A DNA stretch of 64,000 nucleotides. It comes from Petunia secreta. Taxonomy: Eukaryota > Streptophyta > Magnoliopsida > Solanales > Solanaceae. Under the pieces are notes generated by a model, which was given only the letters and a program-made list of their open reading frames with translations, did no database searches and was not told where the DNA came from. Positions 1 through 12,024 of this stretch are shown in pieces (position 1 is the stretch's first letter; the number at the start of each line of letters is the position of its first letter). Where the stretch lies: positions 29,437,001-29,501,000 of the forward strand of contig JARKIP010000017.1 of the NCBI GenBank assembly GCA_029990175.1. The letters are read 5' to 3'. A program made the position numbers and the translations under genes.

Positions 1-120
1 AGAATAAGGTGAAACTTCCTAAATGCCATCATAGCCTCTCGTAGATTAGTACGGACATCTACGTACCCATCAGCGAGACTCTACTAGACACTGTCTTAGT
101 CTGGATAGACTCTAAACCGG

Positions 121-132
121 GCTCTGATACCA
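121..132 (-). other. Primer-binding site (tRNA-iMet type) of a minus-strand gypsy element
   Basis: On the minus strand these bases read TGGTATCAGAGC, the usual initiator-methionine tRNA primer-binding site of plant LTR retrotransposons. It lies two bases past the inner end of the LTR that starts at 135. The internal region therefore runs leftwards, out of the window; only about 120 bases of untranslated leader (1-120) are visible. Confidence 0.8.
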
Positions 133-795
133 ACTGATATGACCCGGAATCCGATTAGGCCGTGCGGGCACCCAACATCTTCCCCTAGACCCGTCGGGCG
201 AATCCTTACCAATTAAATTAGGAAAATAAATATAATTCAGTTTATAAATAATAACAAGACTTAGAAAAAGAAGCACAGACATACTGATACCTCTAACCTG
301 TAAAAAAAAAACTACAGCTGATTACCCAATATACTAGATTTAGGGATATCCAGACTAGACATCTATGAGTACAAAAGAAGACAGATACCTCCTGAAGGGA
401 GCAAAATGCAACTGAAATGATAACCAATAAACTGGTGGCCATCCGGAATAAAAGCTGGCTCACCCTGACAGCTGAAGTCGTCTTCGCTCCTTCACAACGT
501 GGCGAACTCAATCCTGGAGCGAACCTGCTGAAACGAAATAGATAGACAAGAAACAAACAACAAACAAAGGTGAGTCAAAAGGACTCAATAAGTGGGGAAG
601 ACTAGCTACCTCAAAGAATAGGATAGCTAGCCAGGGAGAAAAGAAACAGACAAACCAAATTCCTCTTATTTAAATTATGAAAAGGCAGAGCCAGATAATA
701 ACTAGAAACACGTATGGAATCACAAATTCATCCACAACAAGGAACATAAGATAGCCAGAACATATAGGTATCCCGAACACATCAACAATTAAAAA

Positions 796-962
796 TTCAT
801 CCTGTTGCGGCGTGCAACCCGATCCATATACTCATCCTGTTGCAGCGTGCAACCCGATCCATATATTCATACTGTCTTGGCGTGCAAACCGATCCATATA
901 TTTATACCGTCGCGGCGCGCAACACGATCTACATATTTATACCGTTGTAGCGTGAAACCCGA
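796..962. repeat. Minisatellite, 35-bp unit, about 4.7 copies
   Basis: The motif TGTTGCGGCGTGCAACCCGA followed by TCCATATA recurs every 35 bases (phase points 801, 836, 871, 906, 941) with a few substitutions per copy. It lies inside the gypsy LTR. Confidence 0.9.
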
Positions 963-1140
963 TCCCCGCAACCCAGAATACGAGCCAGAAATACATAGAG
1001 AAACTGAGATATGTCCGCGACATAGTATACATACCGCATACATAAAGCACAACACAATACACAGGATAGTCAGTATGCGGTGCAATGAGATAGGATGAAT
1101 GTGGTATGATGCAATGCAGTCTATGCCTGATACCTATCTC

Positions 1141-1458
1141 CGGCGCGGGACTCTCATCGTCTACCTGGAGATATATACAATAATGACCCTTCACCGGTGC
1201 GGGACTTTCATCGCCAACCGGGAAGTATATGAAATAATGACCTTTCACCGGTGCGGGACTCTCATCGCCAACCAGGAAGTATAAGCAATAATGACCCTTC
1301 ACCGGCTCGGGACTCTCATCGATTACCGGGAAGTATATGCAATGATGACCCTTCACCGGTGCGGGACTCTCATCGACTACCGGGAAGTATATGCAGTAAT
1401 GACTCTTCACCGGCTCGGGACTCTCATCGATTACCGGGAAGTATATGCAATAATGACA
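1141..1458. repeat. Minisatellite, 54-bp unit, about 6 copies
   Basis: GGGACTCTCATCG recurs exactly every 54 bases, at 1147, 1201, 1255, 1309, 1363 and 1417, followed each time by a GGGAAGTATATG-like segment and AATAATGACC. 54 is a multiple of three, so the array stays open in several frames; those ORFs are repeat artefacts. Confidence 0.93.
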
Positions 1459-2753
1459 GCCAGAGTACAATGATTAGATACTCAATGCAATACCAGCAAC
1501 AGCACATAACATATAATATACAACGTAAATTCAAAGCTAAGGCATAATGAGTACGCCTATCGGCAGCTACACACGTAAAGAACATGTGGTAGAAAATCCA
1601 TGAGGCCATATGCCTCCAAAGAAATGGATATAATCACTTACCTTGTTACAAAGTTAGCACATCCACTCAATAACCGCTTTGTCCTTTGGTTTCATTGCCA
1701 AACGATCCCACTCTATTAAATAAGCAGAAAAATATATCAAATTAGGCTAAAGGCTTCATTCCTCACATCTTAGGGCAATCCGGTTAGGAACCTGATACCC
1801 TATTTGCATACGCAATATGCAGGCCAGGCCTATATACAGGATTTAAGGTCACATAACCAAACTCCAAATAAATTATACTTATATGTTGCCTATAACTCAC
1901 TGAGTATGAATACATATTCAATTCCATTATCGGGGTCCATTTGACCCTTTAAACTATTATTGAACTTATTAAAACGATGTATAATATTCCAAGTTTTACC
2001 GTTAAAACATATTCAAACACACGTAATAAACTCACATAATATATTAGGATCATTACCTGAATGTTTCAGGGTGAAAATTCTACTTTTCTCCGGCCCCTTT
2101 TCTTATTTTCTGGCATTTTTTCCCTGTGTTTCCTCGTTTTTATTTTTTCTGTGCGTATGTACATCTGTTTCTGTTGCTACACAAAGCTAAGGACCAAAAA
2201 GCTCCACCGCCTTTATTTTATGTTTTTGTCATTTTCTCTTTTTTTTTTCTTTTTCTTTTAAAATTCGCTGTTACGGTAAAAATTAAAATGGTACCCTACG
2301 ATATTCGAAATAATTCCAACCTTTGCATACAAGTTATACAAAATATATGGAACATACTCGCGACGGTGGATCTCAAATTGGACTCCCGAAACTCAAGAAG
2401 CGAATTTAAATTAAAAAAAAAAAGTCAAATTATTTAACTTTCGGCATTTTAGCGTAACTAGCCGAACAACATCAAAATTCACTTTCGAAAGTTCACAAAA
2501 GTCATAAATAATCATACGAACCTAACGGCACTTTCGGATCGGATCGGAGCTCATTCGCCAAAACCGAGCTCGAAAATCTCTTTTTAATATTTATCGATAA
2601 TAAAACCGAAACCTTCTTCCGATGCCTACCAAACGAGGTCTGATTTAGCTCAAATTTTACAGACAGGTCCTAATGGACCTTACGAATATTTTAAAAGGAT
2701 AGACACGCCAATCGGAGTCCTAATTTCCGGAACGACTGACCGAGGTCGTTTCA

Positions 2754-3041
2754 TTATGATAAAGAGAAATGGTAAATTTTATACGCTAGGCGTACATAGA
2801 TAATATATACTTTATAATTTCTTGTAAGAATATATTATTTGGTTTCAGTATAAATAAAAATAGTCACTAAGCCTTGTGCTTAGTGACCTTTGCATAAAAA
2901 AAAGTTTTACTATGCGCTAATTAGTTCATTTGATTGAAGTACTTAATTTGTCCCGTTAAATAAACAGAAGTCAGTGAAAAGTACGAGAAACTTGTATATT
3001 GAGTTTCATTGACAATTTGCTGCTTAGTTATGAATCACCTT
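2754..3041. other. Unassigned spacer between two retrotransposon LTRs
   Basis: AT-rich sequence between the gypsy LTR and the copia LTR. Apart from a short perfect hairpin near 2875-2890 (GTCACTAAGC with its complement) I see no gene or recognisable element. Confidence 0.5.
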
Positions 3042-3853
3042 TGTTATTTTCCAAGATGCACCATTTATTTTTTTAAGGACCAGTATCTTCAATGTGTTCC
3101 TTTACTTTATTATATGCGGAATTAAAACTGCAAGTAAATGAACACTTGATGTTAGCATGGAAAACCCCCCCTTTAACTAGAGATCAAAAAATCACGACCT
3201 ACTCTTCCAAGTAGGATTTCAACTTCACTATGTAAAAGATTCACTTGGTTACAAGACTACCTTCTTACTAACCTAGGACTAACTCTAATCCTCTAGTGAC
3301 CTGTTTCACGATCAGTGAAGTTTCTTCAAGTACACGACTTGAATTAAGATGATACAACTCGATAGTACCTACTATAGTTGAACTAAGACTGAAATTTGAC
3401 AAGACTCAATCTAAGGAACAGGTCCTTTACTTAGTTCCATGTAGCTTAATGATTACACAAATAAAACGAAGACTCTTTCAATGCTATAGCTCGATTCACT
3501 CTGTATTTGTGCACACTTCAACAGCTGAAATACTTCTGCTTTTATAGCTTCCAAAACCCAAGAAGACTTGAGCAATTAGAACTCCAAAGCTTCCAAGAGT
3601 TTGAGTCCTAATTGAACTCTTTCATTGGTCACCCGAAATCCCTTAGCTCTTATCCACTCTTATGCAATCTTTTCATATCTCGTGTAAACCTGCATAATTA
3701 TCAAGATAAATATTAGATTTAGGATAATAATTAATATTCTCGCTTAAAATATTTTGCATGAATTATTTATTCAGCTGCAGTGATTCAAAGGAACATGTCC
3801 TTGGATCTGTTCCTTAGTAATCAGTCAAAATTTCAAGCTTATCCAAGCTATCA
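3042..3853 (-). repeat. Copia 3' LTR
   Basis: 812 bp with TG..CA ends, clearly the same sequence as 39329-40128 (both include the segment around AATGTGTTCCTTTACTTTAT). It is directly preceded on the minus strand by a purine tract. Confidence 0.88.
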
Positions 3854-4054
3854 TTTTTCCTCTTTTTGATGATGACAAACTCATAAACGTAGCTGCATGT
3901 CCTTAATGTCCTGAAGTATAACTTGGAACTCAAAAGCATCATAAATAGAAACTTGTTTCATCATTAAGGATCAAATTTTCAATTAGGTTGTAAATTTCAC
4001 GCAAAATCAGAACTTACTCTTCCCCCTTTTGGCATCATTGAAAAGGTTGCATAA
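3854..4054 (-). other. Polypurine tracts and 3' untranslated end of the copia element
   Basis: On the minus strand AAAAAGAGGAAAAA (3854-3868) directly abuts the 3' LTR. A second purine run, AAAAGGGGGAAGAG, lies at about 4018-4032. Repeated polypurine tracts before the 3' LTR are reported for Sireviruses. The Ogre-like element is inserted just upstream, at GTTAG (4055-4059). Confidence 0.7.
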
Positions 4055-4059
4055 GTTAG

Positions 4060-6682
4060 TGTTGACACCCAATTTTATCCCGGAATTTTCTATTAACGTC
4101 TAATTATTTTTAAAATAAGGTTAATATTTAGGATAAATTAAGTTCATAATTTTAAGAGGGAAAAGGCCGTAATTATTTCTTCATTTTAAGTCCTGGTCTA
4201 TTTACGCAATACACATTTTCTATTTTTGCTAGCCCAATGCTAGAAGCCCTAACCCTCACCCCTATAAAACCTTAAAGCCCTAGCCTCTCACAACCCCCCA
4301 CTCTTTTTTTACCCTCACCCATTATTCACTATCATCTTCCTCACAAAAGCCCTAGCTCCCTTACTATCTTACAACACAAAAAAAAAAAAAAAATCAGACC
4401 TGGCCACTCCTTCTTGCGATTTGACTCTCTTCTATATGTACATACAAAAACCCACACACAAAGGATAAGAACAGATACATTCATGGACCCATTTTTTGGG
4501 TATCTTTTCACATTCACACACATTTCGACAAAATACAACACACATATATATGTTATGATAGATGGAAACAAAACAAAGATCTGAAAGAGAGGGGGATGGG
4601 GAGTTCGGGAAAGGTGGTTTGCCGTCCAAAACAGTGGCGAAACGCCACCACTACCGCCGGAAGTTGATCGGAAAGGCACCATCACGGGCAGACCTTTGGC
4701 CATGTTCTTTGACGGAATCAAAAAGTGAAAAGAGAAGGAGGGTGGGGGTGGTAGCGACGCTACCTAGCAGTCGCTCCTCCTCCTCCATTTCACCATAGTT
4801 CTGATGCTGGCATCACCTATGTTATCACTAGAAAATTCAGCACCGTCGGAGTTCTATTGTTTCTTCTTTGTTTTGGTTGATTTGCGATTGAAACTGGAAG
4901 GGGTTGGCGGAGTCGCAGCGGTGCCGCTATGGCTTGGCAGTCGCTCCTCGCCTCCTTACACTGGTGGCGTTACTTCGTTTGTTTCCACTGTTTCCGTTCA
5001 CCGGAGATCCGGCCATGGCGCTGGCTCTATTCTTTGTATTGTGTCTCTTCCCACCTGTTACTGAATCTGAAATAAAACCATAAAAGGGGGTGGAGTGGTA
5101 GTGACGCTGCTAGGTGGTTGTCGCTCCTCCATTTCGCTGATTGACTCGCTCACTGTTGTCACCGTTTGCCTCGCCAGAGAACTTGCATGGCTGCCTTTGC
5201 TCATGCCCTCCAACTCTCTTTATTTTGGAACTTGGTTTACTGTTTGCTTTTGAACCTTGTTTAACACTTTGACATGCAGATCTGCGAACAAATTCTAGGA
5301 ATTGACTGGTTTTTAGTTGAGATTTCGTTTCGACATGCCCTGTTGATTCTCTTTTGATGGTTGCTAAGTTTTTTTTAGACCGAGGGACATGGTTGTATGA
5401 CTATTATGGTTAAAATTTCTGATGTTTTGGTTATGGAGATTTGCACGCCATTGATTCTATGTTGTTGCACTGGTTTGTGTGTCTACTGGATTTCTGAGTG
5501 CAGGGACCTACTCGAATAAATTTTCATCTATTACAGGATATTAAGACTGACTTGAACATGATCCAATACTTTAAGCTTATAGAAATATCAATTTTGAGGC
5601 TATGGACTGATTCGAACGGATACTACACCGTTTAGGCCAATGAAAAATACATATACACGTATTGAGGCCTCGGGATTGATTCGAACATGATACTATGCTT
5701 GAACAGTCCCATCCCCGTGTCCCCTAAAGCAAATAGGCGATGATAAATGTATGCATTTGAGGCAAAGCAAGTCGAATAGAGTGATGGGTTTGATACTTGG
5801 CATGGCAACCGGCCCGGGCTCCGTGTTTGCAGCCGTATCAAATCCCGAGCCTATACTCGACACGCCATACAAACCTGAGCCTAAATTTTACAAAAAAATA
5901 AAATCTCATTTATTATTATTACTACTATTATTATTATTACTACTATTTATTTCACTTTATTATCGCACTAAATCATTTTCATATTTTTTGCGAGGTATAT
6001 TTTGGCACGAATAATTTGGGGACGCATTTGGCTAGCTTACAAATGTGGATATATATTGCATTGGAGTCACTTGGGGTCGAGATCGGGATTCAAGTTGAGA
6101 AGATTATTTTCAAGGCTCGTTTACGAGTTTGCATTTCGGGTTCTACTATTCTCGCTCATTTCATTATTTAATTTAGTAGATAGGTAATTTTTACTTAGAC
6201 AATAAATTTGCAAAATAATTACTTATGAATAAATATTGATTGTTTGAGTTATTTATTTACTTTATGTTCATTACCTTTAATTCTGAAGTTGCTATATTAT
6301 TTATTGCAAACTGGGGTCATTTAGCAAATGCGTGCAAGGTAAATATTTTTCATAAACAAGTTTTATTTCAATTAATTATTTTTAGATGAATTTTCTAGAA
6401 AATCATATTTTACAAATATTTTGGAAACCTGTCGGATTAACCGTCTTTTACGAAATTTCGAAAGTGCCTTAAAACCTTCTTTCGAGATTAACAAAACCTC
6501 TTACTTATAATCTCTGAAAGAAAGACCGTCATTTTATAAAAATGGAGTTTTGCACGCATTTGTTAATTTGGTTCCCTGTTTTCCTTAAATTGGGTGGCGA
6601 CTCCAAAAACTCCAAAAGAGTTAGTCCATCCTGTTGATATTCCGGAATTTATCCTTTTCGGGGTAATTGTTTGGGTTCGACA
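4060..6682 (+). repeat. 5' LTR of the plus-strand Ogre-like element
   Basis: 2623 bp, collinear with 17339-20183. It contains an ATT-type microsatellite (about 5911-5948). ORFs within it are paralleled by shifted or broken ones in the other LTR, so none is called as a gene. Confidence 0.92.
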
Positions 6683-6685
6683 GCA

Positions 6686-6703
6686 TGGCGACTCCGCTGG
6701 GGA
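6686..6703 (+). other. Primer-binding site of the Ogre-like element
   Basis: TGGCGACTCCGCTGGGGA starts three bases after the 5' LTR. This is the arginine-tRNA type of primer site described for Ogre elements. Confidence 0.8.
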
Positions 6704-9700
6704 GCAATAAAGATTTTGACCATAAAGGTTTCCAATTATTCGCAACTAGCATGCCTAATTTATTTGCTTTATTATATCTGTTTGTTTGATTTGTTATAGA
6801 AAGCATGTATTACATTTTATTTGTGCATAGTCCGCATTCCGTTCATATTTCCTGCCTCATGGAGCCTGTCAATACTCTTTCACCTCCTTGATTTCATCAC
6901 GGGGCACCCGCTTGATGGGGAGTTATGCAGGAAGGGCATTGCCCTTACCTCACTCTTTGAAACTTCTTTCGTGTCACCAAAAGTTAGTTCGGGATATTGA
7001 GATTGCCTGGTTTTGTCATGGCCAGTTCTACTGCGTTGTGAGGCCAGGTCTATCCCGCATAGGTCGAGTCAGCCTCAACCGCTAGTCTACTCTTAGAAGG
7101 AGATTTTAGGGCATGCATGCATATACACCTTAGTTTGGACCCGGTCCTTGATACCGTTTCCAGGAATTAAGAAACCGCCATTTTGTTGACGGGTTATTGA
7201 ATCCCAACGACACTGCATATTATGTGGTCGTGTGGATATTATAACGAATCCCAAACCATTTGCCATGTCAAATTTGAGAAGTTGACAATTATGTCGGTTT
7301 ATTTTTATCTCAGCTATTGTATTGACAAATGGCTTGTGCCGTTATAATAACCACATGTGCGTGCAACTTGACGATTAGGCTTATCTCTAGCAAAGAGGCA
7401 CCTTACAGGGTAGGACGCGTTTGCATATTTATTTACGCTCAACTACTTGTGATTGTCACATATTAATTGCCTGCCTTGCTTTATTTGCTCAAAATGCGTT
7501 AAATACTAGGTGTTGCTTGGTTGTGTGCAATCCTATGAATGACATGCAAACTATCTTAATTACCCTTTGAGGTTTCTTTGTTTTGTTTATTTCTCTAGCA
7601 GAAGTTTGATTTTTAAAAGTGGTTGACCATGCAAATCATATAAGATTCAAGATCTGATTGATGGTAGACGCTCTAGCTCGTGAACGATGCAGTACCAGAA
7701 GCTAATGGTATTGTTTGAAAGCACTTGACGATTGAACTTAGTACCATTATTTTCAATTTTAATTCAGTTTGAGGCCCTCAATTGAATTGTACTTTAAAGC
7801 TTATGTTAATCTGAATCAACTCATTTTGAATTATGAAAGTTGAAATAAAACGCATCGCATTCGTATTATATTATTTACACTTGCATTTGTTTCTGTTTCA
7901 AAATTAAAATTGATAAACCTTCCAAAGCTTTGCTTGTAACGTATGGCAAAACAACTGAACAATTTAAAATGACGCACTGAAAAGTTATTATCTGCGCTCT
8001 TTGGATATCGCACTATCTGTTAGAACTTCAACTGGGGCAGCTTTTATTTGTTGGTATATGGCGTTGAAGCAGTGATGCAGAACTATGCACGGTCTGATTC
8101 CCAAGGAGGGATACGTAGGCTCCCCCATCGGGCTCGACCCTTTAGCATTTAAATTTTTGTTTTTCCCCCGAGAAGGACAACTGGGGCAATTTTTGCAAAA
8201 CGAGTTAGAGATGCGGAAGATAATAATTGGGGCATAATTTTGCAAGAAGTGGCGTTGGGTATTAAAGATGAGTTGGCAAGAATTTTGAAATTGGTTAAGG
8301 AAACAGTGCAAAGTCTAAGACAAAGGACGTTCAGTTTGTTTTTAAAATATGTTACAAGTTTAAGTCAAGGCAAAAAATTTTCAAAATGCATGACTTCATT
8401 TGCATGCTTGCTTTGCTTACTATATTGCATTAAATTAATTTACCCTTGCCTCTATTTTTTCAAAAAACTCCTATGCTATTAAGTTCATGAGCCAAGTTTC
8501 TGAACATGATGCGCAAATGCAAGTCCGAGGAAGGCAAGGAAATAGCTGTAGCAGCAACAACAAGATTAAGATCAAGATCAAGCCAGCACAAATCAAATGT
8601 TTCTCCCGTCCTCCCTAAATCTAACAAGTTTTCTTTGAGAGCAGGAACATGAAAGCTTGCAATGAAAGGATCATTCGCACTATGGATGAACAATTTATGG
8701 AACACGCATTCAAAGTTGCCTTGCAGATTACGTCGCATTGCCTTTTTTATGACTTAAAGCGTTATGCTTTGCCATGAGTTATTGCCGAACATGTGACATT
8801 TCTACTTCTATGAATTTCATTCCCAAATAAGCAATGAAGCCGAGGCATGCGTTGTGTTTTCAAATCACGCCAAAATAACCACTGCCTTATTTTTTAATTT
8901 ACAATCCACTCAAGGTCATCATTGCCCGATTGTCTCGCCAATTGATTTATCAAATGGCTATTGCACTAATTACATTTCTGCACTGCTTTGCTTTGCACTT
9001 GCTTTAAATTCTACCTTTATATTTGCTTTAAATTAATGCCTTGCTTTACTTTTTTCAGGTCAACCATCAGTTTCTCGAAGATTATTCGCCTTGTCGCATA
9101 TGCAGCGCAAATCTATTTCTTTCTTTTTCATTATAGCCTTTGCTTTATTATTCACTTGTTTTCTAATACATTTACTTTAAATTTGCAGGAATTGAACATC
9201 AGATTCAATATGAACTGAAGGCAGCATTCAACACTTTGCAGCACTATCAATACAAACAACACTACCTCACTTTGCTTATTTGTTTTGCATTATCTTGCCT
9301 TAATTAATCCAATTTGCAACTTTATTTTGCAGATTGCTATCAAAATTAGGCTCGTTCACCTTATAATCGAACGTTTTAGGCTCATTCGCCTTATAATTGA
9401 ATATTTTAGGCTCGTTCGCGTTATAATTGAACGTTTTAGTCTCATTCGCCTTATAATTGAATGTTTTGGGCTCGTTCGCCTTATAAATGAACGTTATGCT
9501 ACCTGCATAGATTAGAGATAGACAAATTGACTTGAGACATTATGTCTCGATAGTCGACTTATCTTATAAAATCCTTCCATTCTACAAATCGTACTCACTT
9601 TACTTATTACTTTACTTTACTGTTTCAGAATAATGATCAGCCTAGAGATTCTCTGGGCGGAGTGTCTTGTCAGTTGATCGAAGGAAGAACTTATCGATGA

Positions 9701-10269
9701 TACCGCAACCCGCATTTACAATTTTATGTTATCACTTTATCTATTTGTTATTCCAATTATTACAGTTTATTAGCAGTTTCATGCTTACCGTTTGTTGAGA
9801 TTATTACAGGATTTTTAGCAGCACCGCAGCAGCGTTTGGAGCATAACATGGAACTTTTCTTAGCGGTAAACCGGGGCAATCGTTGATATGAGCTAGACTC
9901 GTCAACGAAGACCTTAAGGATCGTACCCGCATAAGTCATCAACCCTAGAGGTAAGTCTCTCGTTAACCCTAGAGTCTGAGGTTTGAGATTGAAGACAAGA
10001 TGGCTTGGTTATCGAGATGAAGTGGAAGCTATGTAAGTGTAAACCCCTCTTTATGGGTGTGTCGTCTACCACATCTTCATAACTTGGGTGATTACAAGCC
10101 TCTTTTCTCGTGCTTGAGTAGTCGTTACTATCTCGTCTTTAATTTTCAAATCGCGTCGAACTACATATGGCATGATTCTCTTTCAGCCCGAGATATGTAG
10201 GCAACTCAGAAACCGGAGCTCGGCCATGTCCATAAGCCTCGCATTTTGATTCCAGGAATCAAAGTCTTG
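6704..10269 (+). other. Untranslated interior of the Ogre-like element
   Basis: About 3.6 kb with only short ORFs on both strands and no recognisable retroviral motif. It holds recurring ACTGGGGCA-like purine runs (near 8030, 8180, 8228) and ATACGTAGGC / ATATGTAGGC motifs (near 8112, 10193) that are common in non-coding parts of Tat-lineage elements. Confidence 0.6.
9348..9495. repeat. Minisatellite, 30-bp unit, about 5 copies
   Basis: GGCTCGTTCGCCTTATAATT plus GAACGTTTTA repeats every 30 bases, alternating ATCGAACG / ATTGAATA variants. It is inside the Ogre-like interior. Confidence 0.9.
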
Positions 10270-10274
10270 GCTTT

Positions 10275-11663
10275 TGATAAGTCGGCATTTTACCAACTTT
10301 GAGCCTTCCTTTATAGGAACTTTATGTGTTCTTAAGCTAATTTCACGACCAATTCTTATGTACTGTTGCATGATTACAGGTGCTACTTATTTTAAGCGCC
10401 CGAGGCCAGAAACTGAGTGGAAAGAACACAAAAGAAAGCCGAGTCGAGTCGAAGTTGGAGTCGTGCGAAATGAAACAATTTTTCAAGGATTTGTGCGGCT
10501 CAGCACAATATTGTGCGATAGCACAATGCTGAAAAAGACCCAATTGTGGGGTCAGCACAATATTGTGCGGTCAGCACAATCGGTCAGCACAATTGGGACG
10601 GAAGAAGCCGTAACTACTTCATGTTTTCAAGAATTTGTGCGGTCAGCACAATCGTTCAGCAAAATATTGTGCGCTCAGCACAATTGTGACGGAAGAAGAT
10701 TTTTGTGTACTTTTCTTAGGAGTATAAGTAGGAAAGTGAGGTTTTATTACAAAAACACTTACATTACAATTTACTCTATATTTTGGGCGATTTTGGGAGC
10801 AAAGTTGGAGACTTAACATCATTTTGTAAGCTTCTAATCTTGTAACTTTGAATCTTGATTCCATATATCAATTCAAACTTATGTCCAACATGATTTCATC
10901 TTTTCATTACATCTTTATTACTATGATTCAAACCCTAGTTATGAGTAGCTAAACTCATAACTAGGGGTGCAATTATGCTATTGCGATTGAAAATTAATGG
11001 GTGTTGTTCTATTTCACTAACTATAACACAAGTAACAATTATCCAACTCCCCATTACAATAACATCAAAATCCCAAAATCCATGATATTTAGGATTTCTT
11101 GTCTACATTGCTAGTTAAAGACTCGGAAGAGATTAACTACTGTAGAATAGTGGAATTGGCGAGGATTTGAGTTGATAGGCTATTCATATAGACTAACTCA
11201 TCTAAAAGGAGTTACGCTCGGAAGAGGTCTCATTTCCTTGGGTCATTGAGTAGTACTTCAAGCATTCAACTAAGGCTTTGACGAGTGGGTTGTGAAAGAT
11301 CTCTCCTAGGCCGGAAGGATTCTAGAGATCACGATCGGAATGCTCGACCATAATTAGATTTGTGTTGGGAATGTGAAGTAAAGACACCCGTTGGTTGGAA
11401 ATCACTATTAGTTGGTTGCACCTCTAGTCTAGTAATATCGAACAACTTACTCGTTTAATTGCTTACACTTTAGAATTAATCATATTTTTCATCAAACAAA
11501 TCATACTTCTAGGACTCAATACTAAACCTCATTTGAATATCTATTTGCAACTCTCTCACTTGACGTGCTAGTTCTCTTGGGAAATCGACCCCCGACTCAC
11601 ATCGGGTATTATACTTTGACGACCGCCCTTCACTATTAATGGTGTAAGATTGAGCGTGGATCA
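10275..11663 (+). repeat. 5' LTR of the Athila-like element
   Basis: 1389 bp. It has a TATA-like box TATAAGTAG (10723-10731) downstream of an array of GCACAATATTGTGC palindromes, and ends GGATCA just before the primer-binding site. Confidence 0.92.
10498..10688. repeat. Palindromic GTGCGGTCAGCACAA array in the 5' LTR
   Basis: Repeated TTGTGC and GCACAA half-sites in both orientations form short perfect palindromes such as AGCACAATATTGTGC, just upstream of the LTR TATA box. The 3' LTR has more copies (16023-16288). Confidence 0.85.
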
Positions 11664-11668
11664 AATTT

Positions 11669-11686
11669 TGGCGCCGTTGCTGGGGA
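11669..11686 (+). other. Primer-binding site of the Athila-like element
   Basis: TGGCGCCGTTGCTGGGGA, five bases after the 5' LTR. One base differs from the TGGCGCCGTTGCCGGGGA form common in Athila and related gypsy elements. Confidence 0.85.
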
Positions 11687-12024
11687 ACTACGGTTTCAAT
11701 ATTGAGTTGCATTAGTTAATCAAAGTTGTTTAGTTCGCTAGTCCTAGCATTTTACTTTTGGTTTTGGTTTTACCTTGTGTAGGTGAAACATGGTTTATAG
11801 GAGAAATCATAATCGAAACTTGCGGAACCCCAATTACAACCAACAATTGGCGTATTAGAGTAGTTTCAGGAGTTGAGCTAGTTGGCTTAGTTCCAAACTT
11901 TGTGAACCGTTCTTGTTAAAATTGTGAATAGTAGTAATGTTCTTTGTAAATTGTAAATATTTGTTTGTGTGTAGTGTTTACTTGTGTTAGTTAGTTAGTT
12001 TAGATTAGTGGTAGTCATCTTGAA

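Larger units (their letters stand above)
135..2753 (-). mobile_element. 5' LTR of a Ty3/gypsy element (Tekay/Del-like), body off the left edge
   Basis: The left end (TGATATGACCC on the plus strand) abuts a primer-binding site, so this is the 3' end of a 5' LTR read on the minus strand. The outer end is put at 2753, where the minus strand begins TGAAACGACC followed by a second GTCGTTCCGG. That paired arrangement is typical of the start of Solanaceae Tekay/Del LTRs. The LTR is about 2.6 kb and has two minisatellites inside. The outer boundary is inferred from the TG..CA ends and this motif only; the partner LTR and target duplication are not in the window. The short ORFs here come from the repeats and are not genes. 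Confidence 0.6.

Noticed and set aside
805..1547. Overlapping ORFs of 60-177 codons on both strands
   Set aside because: They come from the 35- and 54-bp minisatellites in an LTR; the peptides are simple repeats of the array.
4562..5064. Plus-strand ORFs in the Ogre 5' LTR (78 and 86 codons)
   Set aside because: The sister LTR has shifted or differently ended versions; there is no domain, and they lie inside an LTR.
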